From contig JACMLV010000769.1 in the NCBI GenBank assembly GCA_014379395.1, positions 1-6,026 of the forward strand: a stretch of DNA of 6,026 nucleotides. The letters run 5' to 3'. This document shows, one piece after another, positions 4,569 to 6,026 of the stretch. The notes under the pieces were generated by a model that was not told where the DNA came from, did no database searches, and saw only the letters and a list, made by a program, of their open reading frames with translations. The position numbers and the translations under genes were made by a program. The stretch comes from Burkholderiaceae bacterium (GTDB lineage: Bacteria; Pseudomonadota; Gammaproteobacteria; Burkholderiales; Burkholderiaceae_D). Numbering within the stretch: the stretch's first letter is position 1; each line of letters opens with the position of its first letter.

Positions 4569-6026
4569 CACCTGCCCTCTTCGGCAAACATGGCCGACTT
4601 GGCCGGGATCTGGCGCAGCTCGTCGAGCACCTCTTTTTGCGACGCCATGCTCAGGTCGATGATGTCGCGCGCCTGGGCCACGTAATAGGCAAGTTGTTCA
4701 TCGCTTCGCGCCATCGACTTGTCCATCGCCCCTTCGATGCGCTGCAAGTTGGCGATCAGCTTTTCATTGGCCTCATTGAACGAGTTCACCGCAAAACCGA
4801 AGGCTTCGGAAAGGCTCGACACTTCGACCGCGCTGCTGGTGACGTGGGCGGCGATGTCGGACAGCTTGACCGCCTCGGCGGCCACATTGTCCGAAAACGC
4901 GTCGCCGGCGGCGTTCAGCGCCAGCGCCGACGAGGCCACCAGGGAATCGATCACCGCGCGCTGTTCGATCGAGGCGTGATTGATCGCATCGAGCAGGCCG
5001 TTGAGCGTTTCCATGATCCGGCTACGCTCTTCAAGCAATTCGTTGTCGCGCGCGGCACTGCTGGAAACCTCCCGGCGCAATTGCCCGATCACCTCGGCCG
5101 CCGCGCGCGGCGCTTCCGAGGCGGTTTCGATCAGCCGCGCAATCGGTTCTTCCAGCGCCGCGCCCAGCGTCGTCAAATGGCCGGTCACAGCGCTTTGCAA
5201 CTGCGCCAACCGCTCGACCGCCGCATCGCCGCGCAGGGCTTCCTGCTCCTTGAGCGCGCCCAATTCGGTTCGCAACAGGCTCGCCAGTTGATCCATGCGC
5301 GCGCGATGTTGCTCGATCCACTGCGCTTCGGCGACGATGCGCGAGCGCATCAATTCCTCCGCGCCGGCGATCAGGCGCGCCGCCTCGGCCTGGGCACTGG
5401 CGGCGCTGGCTTGGGCGTGTTCGGTGATGCCTTGCACGGTCGCGGTCAAGGTGTCGCAGATCTGCTGCTGTTGGGAGAGCGTCTGCGCGCCGGTCTGCTG
5501 CAATTCTTGAGTGAGCGTCGCCGCCACCGCCTCCAGCGATTGCGTCCACGCCTGCTGCCGCTGGCGGTCCTGCTCGGCTTGACCGGTCTGCAGGCTGGCG
5601 TAGGCCTCGCTCACGGTGGTCACCAAGGCGCCCGAACGCTGCTCGTAGGTTTGGTTGAACGCGTCGAGCGAACTGCGCACGTCGGCCACGATGCCGGCAC
5701 TGGCCTGCTCGTTGCTCTTGAGCGCCGCCGCCATCGCTTCCACCGACTGCGTCCACGCCTGCTGCCGCTGCCGGTCCTGCTCGGCTTGAGTGCTCTGCAG
5801 GGTGGCGTAGGCCTCGCTTACGTTGGTCACCAAGGCGCCCGAACGCTGCTCGTAGGTTTGGTTGAACGCATGGAGCGAACTGCGCACATCGGCCACGATG
5901 CCCGCGCTCGCCTGTTCGTTGCTCTTCAGCGCCGCCGCCATCGCCTCCACCGTCTGCGTCCACGCCTGCTGCCGCTGGCGATCCTGCTCGGCCTGGCCGG
6001 TTTGCAGGCTGGCGTAGGCCTCGCTC
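4568..6026 (-). CDS. C-terminal part of a long helical repeat protein, DUF802 type (5' end outside the window)
   Basis: The frame enters from the right edge and ends at TGA (4570-4568), giving 485 visible residues; the start lies beyond 6026. The visible part has no membrane segment and is almost wholly Ala/Gln/Glu/Leu-rich helix, as in a long coiled-coil stalk. It opens with 69-residue tandem repeats (5510-6025). A non-repetitive helical region follows (for example EAQWIEQHRARMDQL and SSSAARDNELLEERSRIM). The C-terminal block is SEAFGFAVNSFNEANEKLI, then SMARSDEQLAYYVAQARDII and ASQKEVLDELRQI. The DUF802 assignment comes from recall of the repeats and of the gene order DUF3348, DUF802, OmpA, DUF2894 in Burkholderiales. 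From the same recall, full-length relatives carry MotA/ExbB/TolQ-like membrane segments at the N-terminus, which would make this a ZorA-like stator with a long tail; that part is not visible here. Other long helical proteins (chemoreceptor-like, phage tape measure) are less likely given the neighbours. Confidence 0.8.
   Translation of the reverse strand, partial: SEAYASLQTGQAEQDRQRQQAWTQTVEAMAAALKSNEQASAGIVADVRSSLHAFNQTYEQRSGALVTNVSEAYATLQSTQAEQDRQRQQAWTQSVEAMAAALKSNEQASAGIVADVRSSLDAFNQTYEQRSGALVTTVSEAYASLQTGQAEQDRQRQQAWTQSLEAVAATLTQELQQTGAQTLSQQQQICDTLTATVQGITEHAQASAASAQAEAARLIAGAEELMRSRIVAEAQWIEQHRARMDQLASLLRTELGALKEQEALRGDAAVERLAQLQSAVTGHLTTLGAALEEPIARLIETASEAPRAAAEVIGQLRREVSSSAARDNELLEERSRIMETLNGLLDAINHASIEQRAVIDSLVASSALALNAAGDAFSDNVAAEAVKLSDIAAHVTSSAVEVSSLSEAFGFAVNSFNEANEKLIANLQRIEGAMDKSMARSDEQLAYYVAQARDIIDLSMASQKEVLDELRQIPAKSAMFAEEGR
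4575..4580 (-). promoter_or_regulatory. Ribosome binding site deciding the MotB/OmpA-type start
   Basis: On the minus strand AGAGGG lies 6 nt before ATG 4568-4566 and only 3 nt before the alternative GTG 4571-4569. The better spacing favours the ATG, which is joined to the preceding stop as TGATG, a typical arrangement for translational reinitiation. Confidence 0.55.
5510..6025 (-). repeat. In-frame 207-bp tandem repeats in the DUF802-type gene
   Basis: Copy A occupies 5819-6025, copy B 5612-5818, and a truncated copy C runs from 5611 to about 5510. The period is exactly 207 bp (69 codons), so the frame is kept. Each unit begins SEAYAxLQ, continues QAEQDRQRQQAWTQ and VEAMAAALKSNEQASAGI, and ends NQTYEQRSGALVT. 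A and B agree at 63 of 69 residues, with about 20 base differences by eye. C matches A over its first 24 residues and then diverges after the SLEAVAATL segment. The array reaches the window edge, so more copies may follow. Confidence 0.9.

Noticed and set aside
3577..4587. A 336-codon minus-strand open frame overlapping the OmpA- and DUF2894-type genes
   Set aside because: The translation is Arg/Gly/Pro-rich with no motif, whereas the alternative frame gives a clear TM helix and OmpA domain. It is a product of high GC content.
3200..6026. A canonical Zorya defence system
   Set aside because: Only the A/B-like pair is suggested. No helicase, nuclease or ZorC-type gene follows on the 3' side; the last gene is a DUF2894-type protein and the operon ends there.

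Overview
The window is GC-rich (Cs and Gs dominate third codon positions), densely packed DNA. The gene content and gene order suggest a betaproteobacterium of the Burkholderiales, most likely an Oxalobacteraceae relative (Massilia/Duganella type). That placement is an inference from family recall, not from a database search.

Left half, plus strand (1-2979): the last 27 codons of an unidentified gene, then a tight catabolic operon. The operon encodes a small VOC-fold metalloenzyme (125-664), a fumarylacetoacetate hydrolase-type enzyme (670-1686) and a zeta-class GST / maleylacetoacetate isomerase, maiA (1683-2327). The spacings are 40 nt, 5 nt and a 4-nt overlap. Isomerase plus hydrolase are the last two steps of a homogentisate- or gentisate-like ring-cleavage route. 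The VOC protein sits where a ring-cleavage dioxygenase would be expected. A PAS plus LuxR-type HTH regulator (2389-2979) follows after 61 nt.

Middle (2980-3199): a 220-bp gap without a convincing protein gene. It holds an AT-rich block, a consensus TATAAT box at 3083-3088, and about 70 nt further on a strong plus-strand intrinsic terminator (3157-3189). This arrangement is compatible with a small RNA of about 90 nt, or else with a long 3' end of the PAS-LuxR transcript.

Right half, minus strand (6026 back to 3200): three translationally coupled genes. They are the C-terminal 485 residues of a long helical repeat protein (DUF802-type), a one-TM MotB/OmpA-type protein with an Asp in its membrane helix, and a DUF2894-type protein. 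The logic resembles the ZorA/ZorB or MotA/MotB pair: an ion-driven stator with a peptidoglycan anchor and a long cytoplasmic tail. None of the canonical Zorya effectors is visible. The long protein contains in-frame 207-bp tandem repeats that run off the window edge. This cluster is the best candidate for an uncharacterised system here. The decisive evidence, a MotA/ExbB/TolQ-like N-terminus of the long protein, lies outside the window.
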